DNA of 64,000 bases from Euonymus europaeus (GCA_963580455.1 OY756965.1:5468501-5532500), one strand, 5' to 3'. Shown: positions 24,140 through 36,530, counted from the stretch's first letter. The notes: generated from the letters alone by a model not told the origin. Translations and numbers: made by a program.

Positions 24140-24991
24140 TGTAAATGCTTGAATCTACAATTGCTAAGTTCTAAAATGTAAGCTTTATTGAGCACTAATA
24201 ATCTTCAAGAAAAGTGGCTTGATTCTAATCCTGCAATATATCTACAACATCACAGTGGCTACAAGTCCAAGGATCGGATATGAGGGTGTCGGTCGTTAAG
24301 GTTTTGACGATAAAATCAGTTCAATAGAAATAGATGGTGAGTGTTTATTAAGATTTGAAGGTTTCAGAAGTGTTTAGGCTTAGGAATTTGAGAGAGTGTT
24401 TAGATAGTTTGTCTCTGGATAAAAAATGTGTATCCACTCTCTGAAGAAGGAATAGGCTATTTATAGCGCATGGGTTGACCTAGGAAGGTCCCTTTTGCTA
24501 AATATAGTAAGGCTCTTATGGTGTTTATGGTTGAACTTATGGAAATGTGACAAGAGAGAATTTGTGTGTAGTGACACCTATTTTATATAAATTAAGACAA
24601 AAATTAGATCTTCAACATAAAGCATAAAGCGATGTAGATGCATTAAATGAAAACACAAAGTTTGGACAAATGATAGGGTTACCTGCAGCTTGAGAATATG
24701 TGACAAATTGACTGTCGGGATAAAGCAGAAATACATTTTAATGTCGTTGAGATCTTAATATGGCAGTTGAGGGATAGCTCCAAACATGCTGAGATGAAGA
24801 ATTCTCACTCATAATGTCCATGTTCTTTTATGGTGAGTTCTATATCACACCTTTAGGTTTTGGGCCTTGAACCTAGCTCTTGGGCTTTAGATTTGTTGAG
24901 CCTACACTTAACTAGGCTTTGACTTGGTTAATTGCCTACTAGACTTTGACTTTATTTAAAAAGTGTGCCAAACTCGATTTTGGACACTACA
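24140..24991 (-). repeat. 5' LTR of the decayed Gypsy element
   Basis: On the minus strand this 852 bp repeat has TG...CA ends. It shares with 21185-21845 blocks such as CACTAATAATCTT, TTTAGGCTTAGGAATTTGAGA-like and AATATGGCAGTTGAGGGA. The copies differ at many positions, so the insertion is old. Confidence 0.7.
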
Positions 24992-25799
24992 ATATTAAAA
25001 CTCTTAGAATAGTGATGAGGATTTCATGAAAATAGATGTATAAAAGTGTGTGGCTACAAAAATGACAACTTGCACGGAGTCAAGTTCTCTCTAGCTAGGG
25101 AGAATGAAGCAGCCTACTAATCATTAATAAAATTTATATATAAGAAAGACATTGAGTCTCTTTAGTTTATGTAATTTTGATTCATTGGGTCTCCTTGTTT
25201 TATGTAATCTCATAGAACAACTTGTTGGAAATTTAATGTCAACTTTAGCTTTTGTACCAGGGAATGAGTATTAAACAACAATTTTCAGTTTTTGAACTAC
25301 ATTTATGATTAAATTATGTGCCTTTATTCATAAAATTATATATTTGTACTTTAAAAAGTGGATTTCTAGTTTTAACCTTTACTTTAAAGTAAAACACAAA
25401 CTTTTATATAATTTGTCATAATGTACTTTAAATTTTGGACTTCATGATAGTGAATGTAGTCGACATGCGTGCATGATTTGTGCTCTTTTTAATCTTTTTA
25501 AAAGATTTGATAAGCTTTTAGGTATGCTATTTTGATTTTGATTTTGAGTATACTATTCTACTAAATCAACCAAAATGCTATTATTTTGACGTTGAAAATA
25601 TGAAAGATTATTTTAATATTATGCTTTGTACTATTTTGCAAGAGTATTGCATAAATCAAATGACATTTTTTCTTATGCAAACGTACCAAATGGACCTACA
25701 AAAGTGGTTTTCTCTTGATCCTCCAACGCAATGAAAATTTGATTGTATCCTAAAAATTTATCAAGGAAACAATAGTGAAAATGGTCCATAAATGTTCAA
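24992..25799. other. Spacer between two retrotransposon remnants
   Basis: A/T-rich DNA with no recognisable frame. Its right end passes gradually into reverse-transcriptase debris on the minus strand. Confidence 0.45.
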
Positions 25800-27720
25800 A
25801 CATTTGATCAATAAAGGGAAGAAGAAGTGATCCTTTCTAGTGGCTGCATTCAATTTCCTACAATCAATGCACACTGAACATCTCGTTGCCATCCTAGTGA
25901 GATTAGCTTATTGTCTTTACTCTTAACTACTGTGATGCCAAATTTCTTTGCCACCACTTGCTATCAGAAATTGGGTAGATCAACCCCGCATAAATTAATT
26001 TGAGAACTTCTTCCCTTACTACCTCCTTCATGTTAGGATTGAGCCTTCTTTGTGATTCATGTATCTATTTCCCCTCATTTTCTATCAAGATTTTATGTGT
26101 TCATTGGGTAGGACTAAGACTTTTGATGTCGGTGATAGTCCATCCTAAAGCTATTTGGTGATGTTTAACACTTGAATAAGACTCTCTTCCTCCTTCCTTC
26201 GTCAAGTTGGCTAAAATAATCACTAAAAGAGTCTCATCTCTTCCTATGTACATATACTTTAAATGTTGTGGCAAAGGCTTGAGTTCAAACTTTAGTGGCA
26301 AAATAGTGAATGTCTCAAGTTTTGTCTTGTTCATCTACAATGGCTCTATGGGTAGCATATAAGGATTTGTATGGCCTAATATTGGCCCCATATTTTCATT
26401 TGACTCATATTCATTCGATGATTCCATCAAAACCTTCTCAAGTTGATTGGTGAATAAATTCTGCAAAAAAGTTGATGAAATCAAAGCAACTAGTGTATCA
26501 ATAGTGTAACATGTATCAAATGAAGTAGAGGAAAAGTTAAGAGCATCAAACACTTTTAACTTCACCATTTTGCCTGGAACTATCATTGTTAAAGTGCCAT
26601 CCATTACTTGAATACATATGTCTGTCGTGGCCATGAATGGTCGACCAAGGAGTATAGGATCATTTTGGCCATTCTTTCATTATCTTCGGTGTATAAGATA
26701 TGAAATCTGAAGGAAGAATGACTTTATCTACTTGAACCAAAATGTCATCTATAATACCTTTTTGGTGTCTCACAGGATGGTCTACGAGTTCAAGGCAAAC
26801 TATAGTGTTTTTTTATCTCTTGTATTTCTAGTTCTTTGTAGACAGAAAATGACATTAAATTGATGCTAGCTCCAAGATCCAACATTGCCCACCTAAGCCT
26901 CTTGTTACCAATAGTGATTGGTACATCAAACTGTTTAGATCAGAGAGCTTGGGCGAATGATTTGTTTAGAGGATTGCATTTACATTCTTGTTGACTTTGA
27001 CTCCTTTATTAGGTGAAAAATTCAATTTATGAGTCTTCAAGATTTTCAGAAACTAAAATTTGTTCAATCACGTCAACAAGGAAAAAATAATATGAACTTT
27101 ACTCAAGATGTCATTAGTGCTTATCCTGCTTGTTTTGCTTAAAACGGCCCAAGAATGAAATAGGTGGAGTGTAGAGCCTATTGTTGGAATTTTTTTATCC
27201 ACTTAAGCATCTATCACGATCAAGTCGTGTGCCAAGTCCCCAGTAGATTTGGGTGGAAGGGCGCTCAATCGTGGATCGCATGGACAAAAAAATTTCTTCT
27301 TACGATTCCCTGTTTTCTTTGTCACCTACATCCATAGTTTCATTAGTATCATCAAACTTATTAGAAATAACCTTATCTCTTAAGAGATGAATGGCTTTGT
27401 GACTAGGAAATTTTTGAACTTCTCTTTGGTTTAATGCATCAACAATTTGACTGACCTATACCTCTAATTTCTGATGATTGATGGCCAATTATCGTACCAT
27501 ATCTTCCGATGTAGTGGTTTGTGAATTAGCTTTATTCTGCATGTTTCTCCTAGAGAAATTGGGATGATTATGTGATTCAGGATTGTAATTATAAGGATCA
27601 AACATGGGATTTTGATTGAAAGAAATCATCATATTCGTTTGACACTACCTGAACTTTGGATGCACTCCTTAATATGTACAATTTTTACTTTGATGCTTTT
27701 TCATAATTAGAAACTGGTTC
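25800..27720 (-). pseudogene. Ty3/Gypsy (Athila-like) gag-protease-reverse transcriptase remnant
   Basis: Read on the minus strand from 27,720 downward: a gag tail with NPESHNHPNFSRRNMQNKA (about 27,550); an aspartic-protease block RWAMLDLGASINLM (about 26,880), whose DLGAS active-site motif is characteristic of Athila/Tat-type elements; a linker with the block LPLKFELKPLP (about 26,290) and ALGWTITDIKSLSP (about 26,120); then the reverse-transcriptase start with RRLNPNMKEVVREEVLKL, AGLIYPISDSKW and CIDCRKLNAATRKDHF (about 26,040-25,830). Frequent stops and frameshifts break it; the YXDD catalytic region, RNase H and integrase are not seen. No LTR can be assigned. It is an old 5'-half polyprotein remnant. 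Confidence 0.85.
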
Positions 27721-28218
27721 ATGACTTATGGGAAATGTACTTGCATATCCTTCATGTAACACCCAATAAGTTGGAGTGAGTTTATACATATTATCAAATA
27801 CTCTAAAGTCCATATGTCCTCTTAGCTTTAGGTTCCTATTTATCTATCCACTAAGCATAATTAATTGACCTATCAATCAATTTATTTCATAATGCTTCAT
27901 TCATAAAAAATCACTATACATAATTTATGGATAAATTAATCTGAACCTCTCAAATGAATTCTTATACCTTATAACCGGAAGTACATGAATTGTAATACCC
28001 CGACCCGAAAATATTCAAGAAGAAAAAATAATAATAATATTAGCAATTAAATTGTTATTTCGAGTTTGGGGAGAATACCAAGTAATGAGTGGAAAAAAAA
28101 TTGATTGGAGAATAAATCTCCTATTGTATAAAAAGAATTCAATAAAAGTGAATTATGTATAAATAATAAGATATATATTATATTATATTATATTATATAT
28201 ATATATATATATATATGA

Positions 28219-28259
28219 GGCCACTTTCGGTGGCCATTTTTGGGCCACCGAAAGTGGCC
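28219..28259. repeat. Perfect 17-bp inverted repeat (hairpin) beside a TA microsatellite
   Basis: GGCCACTTTCGGTGGCC at 28219-28235 and its exact complement at 28243-28259 are separated by ATTTTTG. A TA-rich run (about 28,170-28,216) precedes it, and partial copies (GGCCACATGGCCACTTT) follow it to 28,284. It lies inside the outer solo LTR. Confidence 0.9.
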
Positions 28260-29676
28260 ACTCAAATGGCCACATGGCCACTTTAGTTATTAAAAAAAAA
28301 ATTGAATTTAAGAATGAGAAGAGAAAGAAAGAAGAAAGAAAGAGGAAGAAAGGGGGAGAAGAAAAGAGTGGGTTTTGGGGCAAGATTGAGGTGCTTAAGA
28401 AGATTCAACAATAATTTGTCAAAGATTTCAAGGTTAAGGTAAGGTTTTCTATAGATTTTCATAGTTAGGTTTTATGGGTTTTGTATATTAGAGCTTGAAT
28501 ACGGATTATTTGAGATAATGAGGTTTAAATAGGTTGATTTATACTTAATTGTGTATGTATTTGTTAGATTTGAGTTGATTGGAAGATTTTCAAGCTTGAG
28601 AGCTTTGGGTGGAAATCCTAGAGAGAGAAAGGTAGGATTCTTGAAATTATGGTTTAATTTACATTGGCATATGTTATTGAGAGATATAAATTGTGAAATG
28701 GGTGGTGAATTTGCTATATATTAGGTTGGGGTTCAAACCCTAGAAATTGGAAATTTCCGATTTTTGGTGAAATTACGTGGATTCGAGGTAGGGGATTCTA
28801 GCCCAAACTTTCGATTATTTCTTGTTATCTAAAAACGCGTTTTTAATCTTCATTGTTATTCATATTTGTGTTTTTCCCTATTTGCTCCCTAGGGAAAAAC
28901 GAACCTAGGGTTATTCTCGAATTTTCCTAAATATTAGTTTGCATTCCCGGTTGACTGCTTGGTCTTATATCAAGCATGTTTGGTTCTTATTCATGCATCA
29001 TGGCTAGTTAAATAGATAACTAGGATTTGTTTATTGCTATATTAAATTCATGGCATGACATTGTTGCATTAGAGCCACATGGAAGTGCGAATATGGATTC
29101 GTGACTTCCGTAGGTTGTGTGAACGTCATATGGGAGGAGGGTTGTGGAACCTCGGCTTGGTTGCAACCGAATGACTCCTATATGAGGCAACATACTGAGA
29201 TTCCGAGGAATCGGTTCAGAGAACCCGAGTCAGTATGGACAAGACTGGTGTCTTGTAATTGGTCATGGTTTCCTTATTGAGTCGTATGGTGGCAGTGTTC
29301 ACCGATATCGATGTGTGGGGATGGATGCCGAGGCGTCGTCCCATTGGGACTCACGGTAGGAAACGAGACCACGGTTTGATGAATATTTGTGATGGTGACT
29401 CATAGTCTTGGCATGTTGCTGCATTGACTTAATCTTTTTATTCAGCTATTATATTTTGTTATCCTCTTTACCCCTACTGAGCCATTGCTCACCCTTTTCT
29501 GTATTTCCCTTCCACACAGGCGAGACTGGTAGGGATACCGACACTGCGGATCTGTAGGAGGTGGGATGACATGGTGCCACCTGGAGACACTAGGATGGGT
29601 TAGAATAAAGAATTAATTTTCTTTATTACGTTTGATATTTTATGCACGAATTGAGGATTGTGTTTGTGACTACGTT

Positions 29677-32074
29677 TGTGATAACCTGACCCGAAAATAG
29701 AGAAAATATTGAACAAGAGAGTGACAGGGGTATGATTGTACACTAGTATATTTGATAATTAAATTCATATTAAATAATTTAATTACGAACATATAACTTA
29801 GATAAAATTAAGGGAAATTTTATTTGGAGATTAGGTTAAATGGACATAATTAAATACGTGATGGTGAAAATGTAAATGATGAAGGATGTTCTTTGCAAAT
29901 AATAAAGGAAAGGAGGGGTTAATGAGAAAATAAGGGAATTGAGTTGTAGAATGCATATTTAATACATTAAAATAGAGAATGAAGAAGGAAGAATCGAGAA
30001 AGCTATGGAAAAGGTAAATTATAGGGTAGTATTGTAAATAACTAAGAGTAGGGACCTAATTCATTTAAAAATTGAGAGAAACAAACAAATGGGTAGAAGC
30101 CTGGAAGAGTCGAGAGAGGTGGATGGGAGGAAAGAAGGGGATTGGATCGATTAAAAAGGAAATGAAATACAAATAGAAGAAATCTGGAGAAGGAGGAGTG
30201 GTGGGGTCAAAGAAGGTTACCCAAAACGTTGGTATGGGTCTTTCGATTTTGTTAGTCACCGGATGGTGTGCGGCTACACTCAAGAGTTTTGATGTGTGAG
30301 GAATTCCACTGGGTTAGCTGAGTGGTTGCTCGGGTGATGATTTTAGCACAAGTAGTGGAGTGAGACACAAGACAAGTTGTATGAGGTAGGAGTTACTCTA
30401 ATTTTGTGATAATCGACAACAAAAGTGGTATCTGAATTATTATTATTATTTTTTTTTCAGCTATTGATGATAACTGAGTAATTTACTTGTGTTCTTGAAG
30501 ATATGCTTCTTAATGATGTCGTTGTGGTACCCTGAACTTAAGCCAATAAATTTGGGTGATATTGTAGTTAATTTTTGAATAGATTAGTTGAGAGCTTGAG
30601 TAATAACTTAACTGAATGAATAGTTTAATTGTGAATTTTGTGTTTATAAATCTGGTTATATGTGGATTTGAAATGGTTGAGACACTTGATGAATTCTCAT
30701 TTTGGAAAACTTGTGGAGAATCTTGGTAATTAATTTATGTAGTTAGCCATATGTTACTGGTTAATAACAAAGTTCTAAAGTTTATTAGAATCTTGACCAC
30801 TAGTTAATTTGCATTGTATTGTCTGGTGCAGCCAAATATGGATCTGTCTCTCCCCATAAAATACTAGAGATATTCTTAATCTGCTTTGAAGAGCCGCATA
30901 TATAAACTGAAAATTCTATGTCTTTAATTTTGTGGTTTCTCTTTGATGATGTGCTTATATGTTACTGGTTAATTAATCTTGGTAATTAATTAGAACAAGG
31001 TTCTAACTTTTGGTTTATTGTTAGTGAATGATGATGTGAGTGATTTGGATTATGAATTACTACGTTGATATATATTGGCAATGACTTTGATTTTATATGG
31101 GCTTATAACCTGTGTTAGTGTTGCAAATTAATAAATAGTAATCGAAATGAGAATTTTAAACATTTAGGGATAATAGAGCTATTGCGAAGAATACTGAATC
31201 TGTCGACTCGGGGCACGCTTCACGAGGTAGGGAATACTATAACCTTACCGTTATTTTGGGAATTTTTATAATGTTATTTAATCGATGATTCTTGCGTTTA
31301 TTTAATGGAGTTGTGATTTTCTGATATAAAAGTCTGATAGGTTAATGTGAAATTGTGGTGAATGCGGGTGATTATGTTATTTGCTACTTTTTAGTGGAAA
31401 TTGTTGCTTTAATACTAAATGATTGTAAATGGATATCTATACCCGATAATTTGTGGGAAGGGTGGAGGTTGTACTATGGAGGATTGTGGAGGTGGGGGGT
31501 GTTGTGCTAATAACAAGAGATGGCCCTGTACGTACAGTGGGTAAAATCCGAGTAAGGATTCGCTATGCGGCCACATAGCGAAGGGTGGAAAGTCCGGGTA
31601 GAAGGGGAATGCCTACCTTCCTTACTCGTAGAGGGTTCCCGCGATGAGGCCGGAACTCAGAGAAAATTGGTTCCGACGATGAGGTCGGGAAGCGGATGGA
31701 ATTGGCTCCGGCGATGAGGTCGGAAGACGGGGGTGGTTGGGTTTGTGACGGAAGTGTGGAATACCCAATTAACATGTTCATGAGACTTGTGTTGCATTTC
31801 CCAGGATTATGGTATTTCCTACTGAGCTTCGGCTCATCCCTGTGTTTATATTTTTTTTAAGGTTGGTTGAGCGATGCCAATCAAGCTGGTGATGGGAACG
31901 GGATTGACAAATAGGTGCACATACCATCATAGGGGAGTCTGGTTATTTAAATGTGTTATTTATATATTTTATGTATATAAATAAAAAGGGAAAAAAAATC
32001 ACTTCAATTAATTCAATTAATTGGGTTAATTAGTTTTGATGTCCACGTCACGTCTCGGGGGTCGGGGCGTGACA
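29677..32074 (+). repeat. 5' LTR of the LARD
   Basis: It begins TGTGATAACCTGACCCG and ends GTCGGGGCGTGACA. Near its right part it has the palindrome CTGTACGTACAG (31526-31537), a hairpin (31559-31582) and three roughly 35-bp GATGAGG(T/C)CGG-containing tandem units (about 31,634-31,730). Short reading frames in it recur in the other LTR and are not genes. Confidence 0.95.
31559..31582. repeat. 9-bp stem hairpin in LARD LTR
   Basis: TTCGCTATG and CATAGCGAA are perfect complements with a 6-base loop. The identical structure recurs in the 3' LTR near 38,413-38,436. It lies just after the palindrome CTGTACGTACAG. Confidence 0.85.
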
Positions 32075-32076
32075 GT

Positions 32077-32088
32077 TGGTATCAGAGC
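32077..32088 (+). other. Primer-binding site of the LARD (initiator tRNA-Met type)
   Basis: TGGTATCAGAGC begins two bases after the 5' LTR. This is the standard plant sequence complementary to the 3' end of initiator tRNA-Met. Confidence 0.95.
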
Positions 32089-34415
32089 GTAGGTTGGGGT
32101 TAATGTTAAGTTACGGTATGTGCACCAGTTCCGGTTCAGCTTCACAGCCGATTGGTTAAGAGTTATCTGAGATGTGTTTGACGAATTTTGAGATTCAAAT
32201 TAACTATATGTGTGTGTGTGATATTGTGTAAATAGGTGGATGCTAAAGGATGGGGTAGACCTTCGGTATGCAGAAGTTTAAAAAAAAAAAAACTAGTTGG
32301 TCTTGCAAGGGGTAGCGGATTCTATAACTTTGGAATAAACTGACATTTAGTCATTTATCTATGTGTTATTATTGTTGAATTTGGGATAGATTCACTTGGA
32401 ACTTTGATTGGTATAGCTATGCTTATATAGTTACGGAATTATGGCATACATGATTATTAAGAGGTGCTGGAAACTGTGAATTAGTTTGTTTCATATGTAA
32501 TTTACTATTGTTTCCCAAGTGAATTATGTGATGGAATTGAGTTCTTAATGCTGACTGGGGATGTAGCTTGGGTTAACTTAACAATGGTTTAAGGATTTGG
32601 GTTGGCAGGAAAGTCCTTGATTTTGTGATGGTAATTATATATCAGTAATGTTAAAAAAAAAAATTGGACAGAGTACTTGAGTACTTACGTATGTGATGAT
32701 GTATAATAATGTGGCTATGATATGGATGGTGTTCTTATGAGGTTTCTGCTGGCTATTCATGTAATATGCTAACATAGAAGTTGGATAGTTTGTTAAATAC
32801 ATGGTATTGAAATCATGAGATAGGGTGGGTTGTTGGAAGGCAGAATTCATTGTGCTTCCTTGTATAAATCCAGCCAAACTGGATATCCAGTAGTCTTGAA
32901 CTGAAATGATTAATGGAAAGACAAATCGTTTAATTAGTTAGTTGGGATTTATCAAACAAAGTCTCGAGATGAGTTATGGAAGTAAGACCATGATTATGGA
33001 ATTCTTTATTTATTAACTTGGAATATCAAAAATGGCACTATGTTCATTTATGTAATTGTAATAACTTTGCTTTTAAATGGGTTTGGGTATTGTGCTAAGG
33101 GCTATTGGGTGATTAGAGGATGTGCACGTTTGCTTATATTAAATTTTGGTTACTCTAGAATTTCGACAGTACTCGTGTGTGTTATTAGCATTTCCATTGA
33201 GATAAGGCTACTGAGATTTTACATTGAACTAAACTCCATGTAAAAATGATTGGTGGGATATCTCAGTTACTCGGACTTGGAACTAAGTGGTGTACACAGG
33301 TTGGTCTACATGGTTTTGCTTATATGGTTTAATGAATGGTGGTAGATATGAAAATTGTTAAGGGTATTTCATTGTAATTGACAAGTTGTGAAGGTTAAAT
33401 GTGAGAGAATATCTACTTGTAATCATCTTGAGACATGAGGTGCGGTTAGGTTACTAGGGGAAGTGGTATTGTACAAGGGACACATCATGTTGGGAAAAAA
33501 AAAGGGGTGGAGAAAATTGAAAATAGATGGGAAGAGATGTTAGCAGGTAGTGGTTGAGTATCATGATAAAAGGATGTTTCCTCCAATTTAATCAGGAAGG
33601 TGAAGTTGGTAGGTGGGAGGTTAGTAGTTAAGAAATTCCATTGGAAAAAAAATAGTGCAAGTAAAAGAGAATAGTGAAGATGGGTGGTTACATCTTTGGA
33701 GTACCTAGTAACCCGACATATAATAAGACTTATATACTGCCGATTGGGAAAAAGACTTTTTGAGTTTAGTACCCAATGTGCACTATATAGTGTAAGAACT
33801 AGAGTAATGGAAAGCTGATTTGGGTTGAGTACGTGATCTGTGTTCATCGGGCAGAAATGGCCATACTTGTGTGTTATTGGCATTACATCATGGACTAAAT
33901 TGTTTGAGATATTAGGAACATGTTACATGTGATAAGTATGTAGATATATATATACTATTATGAATGAGTATTGAGTTACGTAGAACAAACTGATTATTTC
34001 ATCTACTGTTGACATGGTTTCATAAGTATGAAGTTATGTTGAAATTTTGCTTAGTTGCGAAGGAATAATGGAGAGTTTGGTGGTATTTATGGTCATAACA
34101 TTTGTTAAGAGTTTTGGGTTGTTGGAAGAAAATGGATTTTATGTCGAGTGGATGTTAAGAAGAGAATGATATATAGGCTCCTTTACATTTGGTGTGTAGT
34201 GCATAGATATTACCCAGAAAAGGAAAGATAAAAATTTCATGGTAGATTGTACATAGTACAGTGCGAAGGGCACTATTATACGTAGTGTATTGAGTAAACA
34301 TCTAAACGAACAAGCGGAGATAGTACGATTAACATAATTTGTACATAGACAATATACAATAGTACAGGTTGAACAGCGGTTCGCTTATCTTACCCCCGCA
34401 ACCATAATGTTGGCA

Positions 34416-34712
34416 TTACTTAGCAGTGATCAAACCATCCAGCCACTCCTCGCTGCTATACGGCTCGGTACGAGGAAGTAACCCAAGATCGTAGCTAGAA
34501 CCGGTGTTGGGTGGATCAAGAGAATCATGGTTTAGGTTGGTTGTGCCCGGAGTAACATTTTGACTATTTTCTGGTGGTGCGGTTAGCTGGATTAGGGAAT
34601 CAAGTCTAGATAGGATTTGATCATAAACCCTCTCTAAGGCTTGGAGCTGCCTTCGAATTTTTTCTAATTCTTGCTGAATGTACGAATAGTTGTGATGAGA
34701 TCGAGTATCCAT
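34416..34712 (-). CDS. Antisense 98-aa frame inside the LARD, predicted coiled coil, function unknown
   Basis: An intact frame from ATG at 34712 to TAA at 34416, on the strand opposite to the retroelement. The N-terminus is MDTRSHHNYSYIQQ. Residues about 13-42 have heptad-spaced hydrophobics (IRRQLQALERVYDQILSRL) typical of a coiled coil. The middle is Pro/Asn/Thr-rich and probably disordered, and the tail is acidic (PYSSEEWLDGL). No membrane segment, signal peptide or catalytic motif is seen, and I do not recognise the family. A TATA-like CTTATATAAG lies about 60 bases upstream, and the start context is AACTCATGG. It could be an additional antisense ORF as reported in some plant Gypsy lineages, a captured host fragment, or a chance frame. 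That it is the only organised frame in 4.4 kb argues mildly against chance. Confidence 0.5.
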   Translation of the reverse strand: MDTRSHHNYSYIQQELEKIRRQLQALERVYDQILSRLDSLIQLTAPPENSQNVTPGTTNLNHDSLDPPNTGSSYDLGLLPRTEPYSSEEWLDGLITAK

Positions 34713-34773
34713 GAGTTAGAATGAGAGATTTGAGGAAGATTTTTGGAGACGTGATAAGCTTCCTTAGCTCGGA

Positions 34774-34783
34774 CTTATATAAG
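34774..34783 (-). promoter_or_regulatory. TATA-like box upstream of the antisense frame
   Basis: CTTATATAAG, palindromic, reads TTATATAA on the minus strand, about 61 bases before the ATG at 34712. Transcription starting some 30 bases downstream would give a short leader. Promoter activity is inferred only. Confidence 0.45.
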
Positions 34784-36516
34784 GTTGAAGTTCAAATGGA
34801 TTGGGATTGTTATGCTTAGCTAGAAACAACGTGTCGCTATTTGGTGGAGTGGGGACCAAAAAGATAAGGATCAACTCGACTACCCAGATTTTCGTGTCCC
34901 CATCCGATGCTTTCAAGGGGAGGGTGACAGATATTAGGGATTATATTTCAAAAAAGTATTTTGTCACTGTTGTTATGAGATGAGTTCATACAATTAGAAC
35001 GATTGACTTGGTCATGTGGATATTGTGGGATGGTAAGTTTCACTACTAAGTAATGATGCTATTGAGTGAACATGGCATATGCTAGTGCGCCTCAGTTTAG
35101 TTGGGTATAACAACAAATATGAGGAGGTAATAAATATTTTCAGATTATGTAGCAGACCATAGTAGTCATTGTGGTATTGAAATAAAAAGGGAGTCAAGGT
35201 TATATTTTTTAACTATGACTTAGGCACTTGGAGTTATCATGGATATGACGACTGGGGGTATGCTGCTGGTTTAGAACATAATAACATGCATTTATTAGAA
35301 GTATTGAAAGTGGAGTGTGTGCGAGGTGTCCGAATGGTGGTTGAACACGTTTGGGAAATGATTGGGACCCTGTTGATGTGGCTATTAAATAATGTGGCAA
35401 TCTAATATATGTGTATAACGGGGCATATCTTGTTGGTGTATGCGTGGGGAACCCTTATTAGTGGGTGTGCTGGCAATGAATGCCTGAGTTGTTCTGCAAT
35501 GAGGGAAGGAAAAAAAAAATATATATATGTATATATAATAAATTATTTTCGCCTCCCATATTGGGATGCAATTAATAAATTGTGGAAATGTCCACATGAG
35601 TATACATATAATTACATGTTGGTGCAAGATAGTCGAGACACTTATATGAGAACATATGGTGCGCAGTTATATTAACTTTGATAAAGGGCCACTACGAGGC
35701 CTTCACCAAGAGACTGACGGGTGTGTGGTGTAATAGCACACATATGGAATGATTATAATCCGTCTTTGACATGGTAGCGCGGCTACTGTAATGTGGTGAC
35801 ATAGTAAAACTTCATGATGTTCTTGCATGTGTGCTTGTGAATGGATGATTGTGGCCGGAAAGGTGGGTCAAGGAAGGACTAATTGGGATGAATTATCGTG
35901 AATAAACGAATGTTTTGTTGGGGGTTAGTAAACTTTGATTTATGCTAGGGGTTGAGGCCAGGCTCTTTGTGAGTGTAATATGTGATTGTATACTAATGTA
36001 TTTATACCCTTTGCTAAATACGGAACACTATTGACCTGTGGTTACGTATAAATGATTATTATGTGGTTACGTATAAGTGATTATTAGATTCATTAATATA
36101 GCATAGTTATACCTTGCCGATTTGCGGAAATGCTAATTATATTTCGTATGTTATAAATGAAAAAAATTTCGGGGTAGCACATTTTCGTACTTGGTACTGA
36201 GATACTTGATTACACGGTTCATAAAAATTTGGAATTTTCGCAGTTTCATTTGCTTGTCATTCACATTAAAACTTGGATAGTAGTTGGAAACACTGTGGTG
36301 GAAAAAAAAAAGGTTGTATTATACTAAAATTTTTGAACTTGACGCAAGATACGAGTTGCCTTAAATTTACATTAGAGATGTATTGTGATATAGCGTGACA
36401 GAATCAGCCTGTAGAGAGGTAGAGAGGTTGACCTGGGGTTAAATTTGCGACAATGAAATAGTATGTTCCGCTTCGCATGATTGGGAGTGAATTTAAATTT
36501 CGAGGACGAAATTTTT

Positions 36517-36530
36517 AAAGGAGGGGAGAA
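36517..36530 (+). other. Polypurine tract of the LARD
   Basis: AAAGGAGGGGAGAA ends one base before... the 3' LTR start at 36531, the position where plus-strand DNA synthesis is primed; there is no gap between tract and LTR. Confidence 0.85.

Larger units (their letters stand above)
21185..24991 (-). mobile_element. Decayed Ty3/Gypsy LTR retrotransposon, minus strand
   Basis: Two diverged direct repeats (21185-21845 and 24140-24991) flank about 2.3 kb. Read on the minus strand, the right copy begins TGTAGTGTCC, ends TTTACA and is followed three bases later by a primer-binding site beginning TGGCGCCCACCATGG, typical of plant Gypsy elements. A gag fragment lies at 23268-23711. The polymerase region is absent, so a large internal deletion has occurred. 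The left repeat is truncated at about 21845 where similarity to the right copy stops. The PIF element abuts its left edge. Confidence 0.75.
32089..36516. other. Non-coding interior of the LARD
   Basis: Apart from the antisense frame, this 4.4 kb has no retroelement protein. Several A-runs of eight or more stand out (about 32,281, 32,652, 33,488, 35,510 and 36,301), all on the plus strand. No tRNA or inserted element was recognised. Confidence 0.7.

Noticed and set aside
30065..30283. 72-codon minus-strand frame with an almost identical copy at 36919-37137
   Set aside because: The two are the same place in the two LTRs of the LARD; duplication comes from retrotransposition, not from gene conservation.
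31563..31781. 72-codon minus-strand frame, extended to 105 codons in the other LTR
   Set aside because: It lies over the LTR hairpin and tandem units, is different in length between LTR copies, and has no domain.
35517..35536. Possible SSR-derived gene frames around 35,385-35,675 on both strands
   Set aside because: They are short, overlap each other and run through a TA repeat in the LARD interior.
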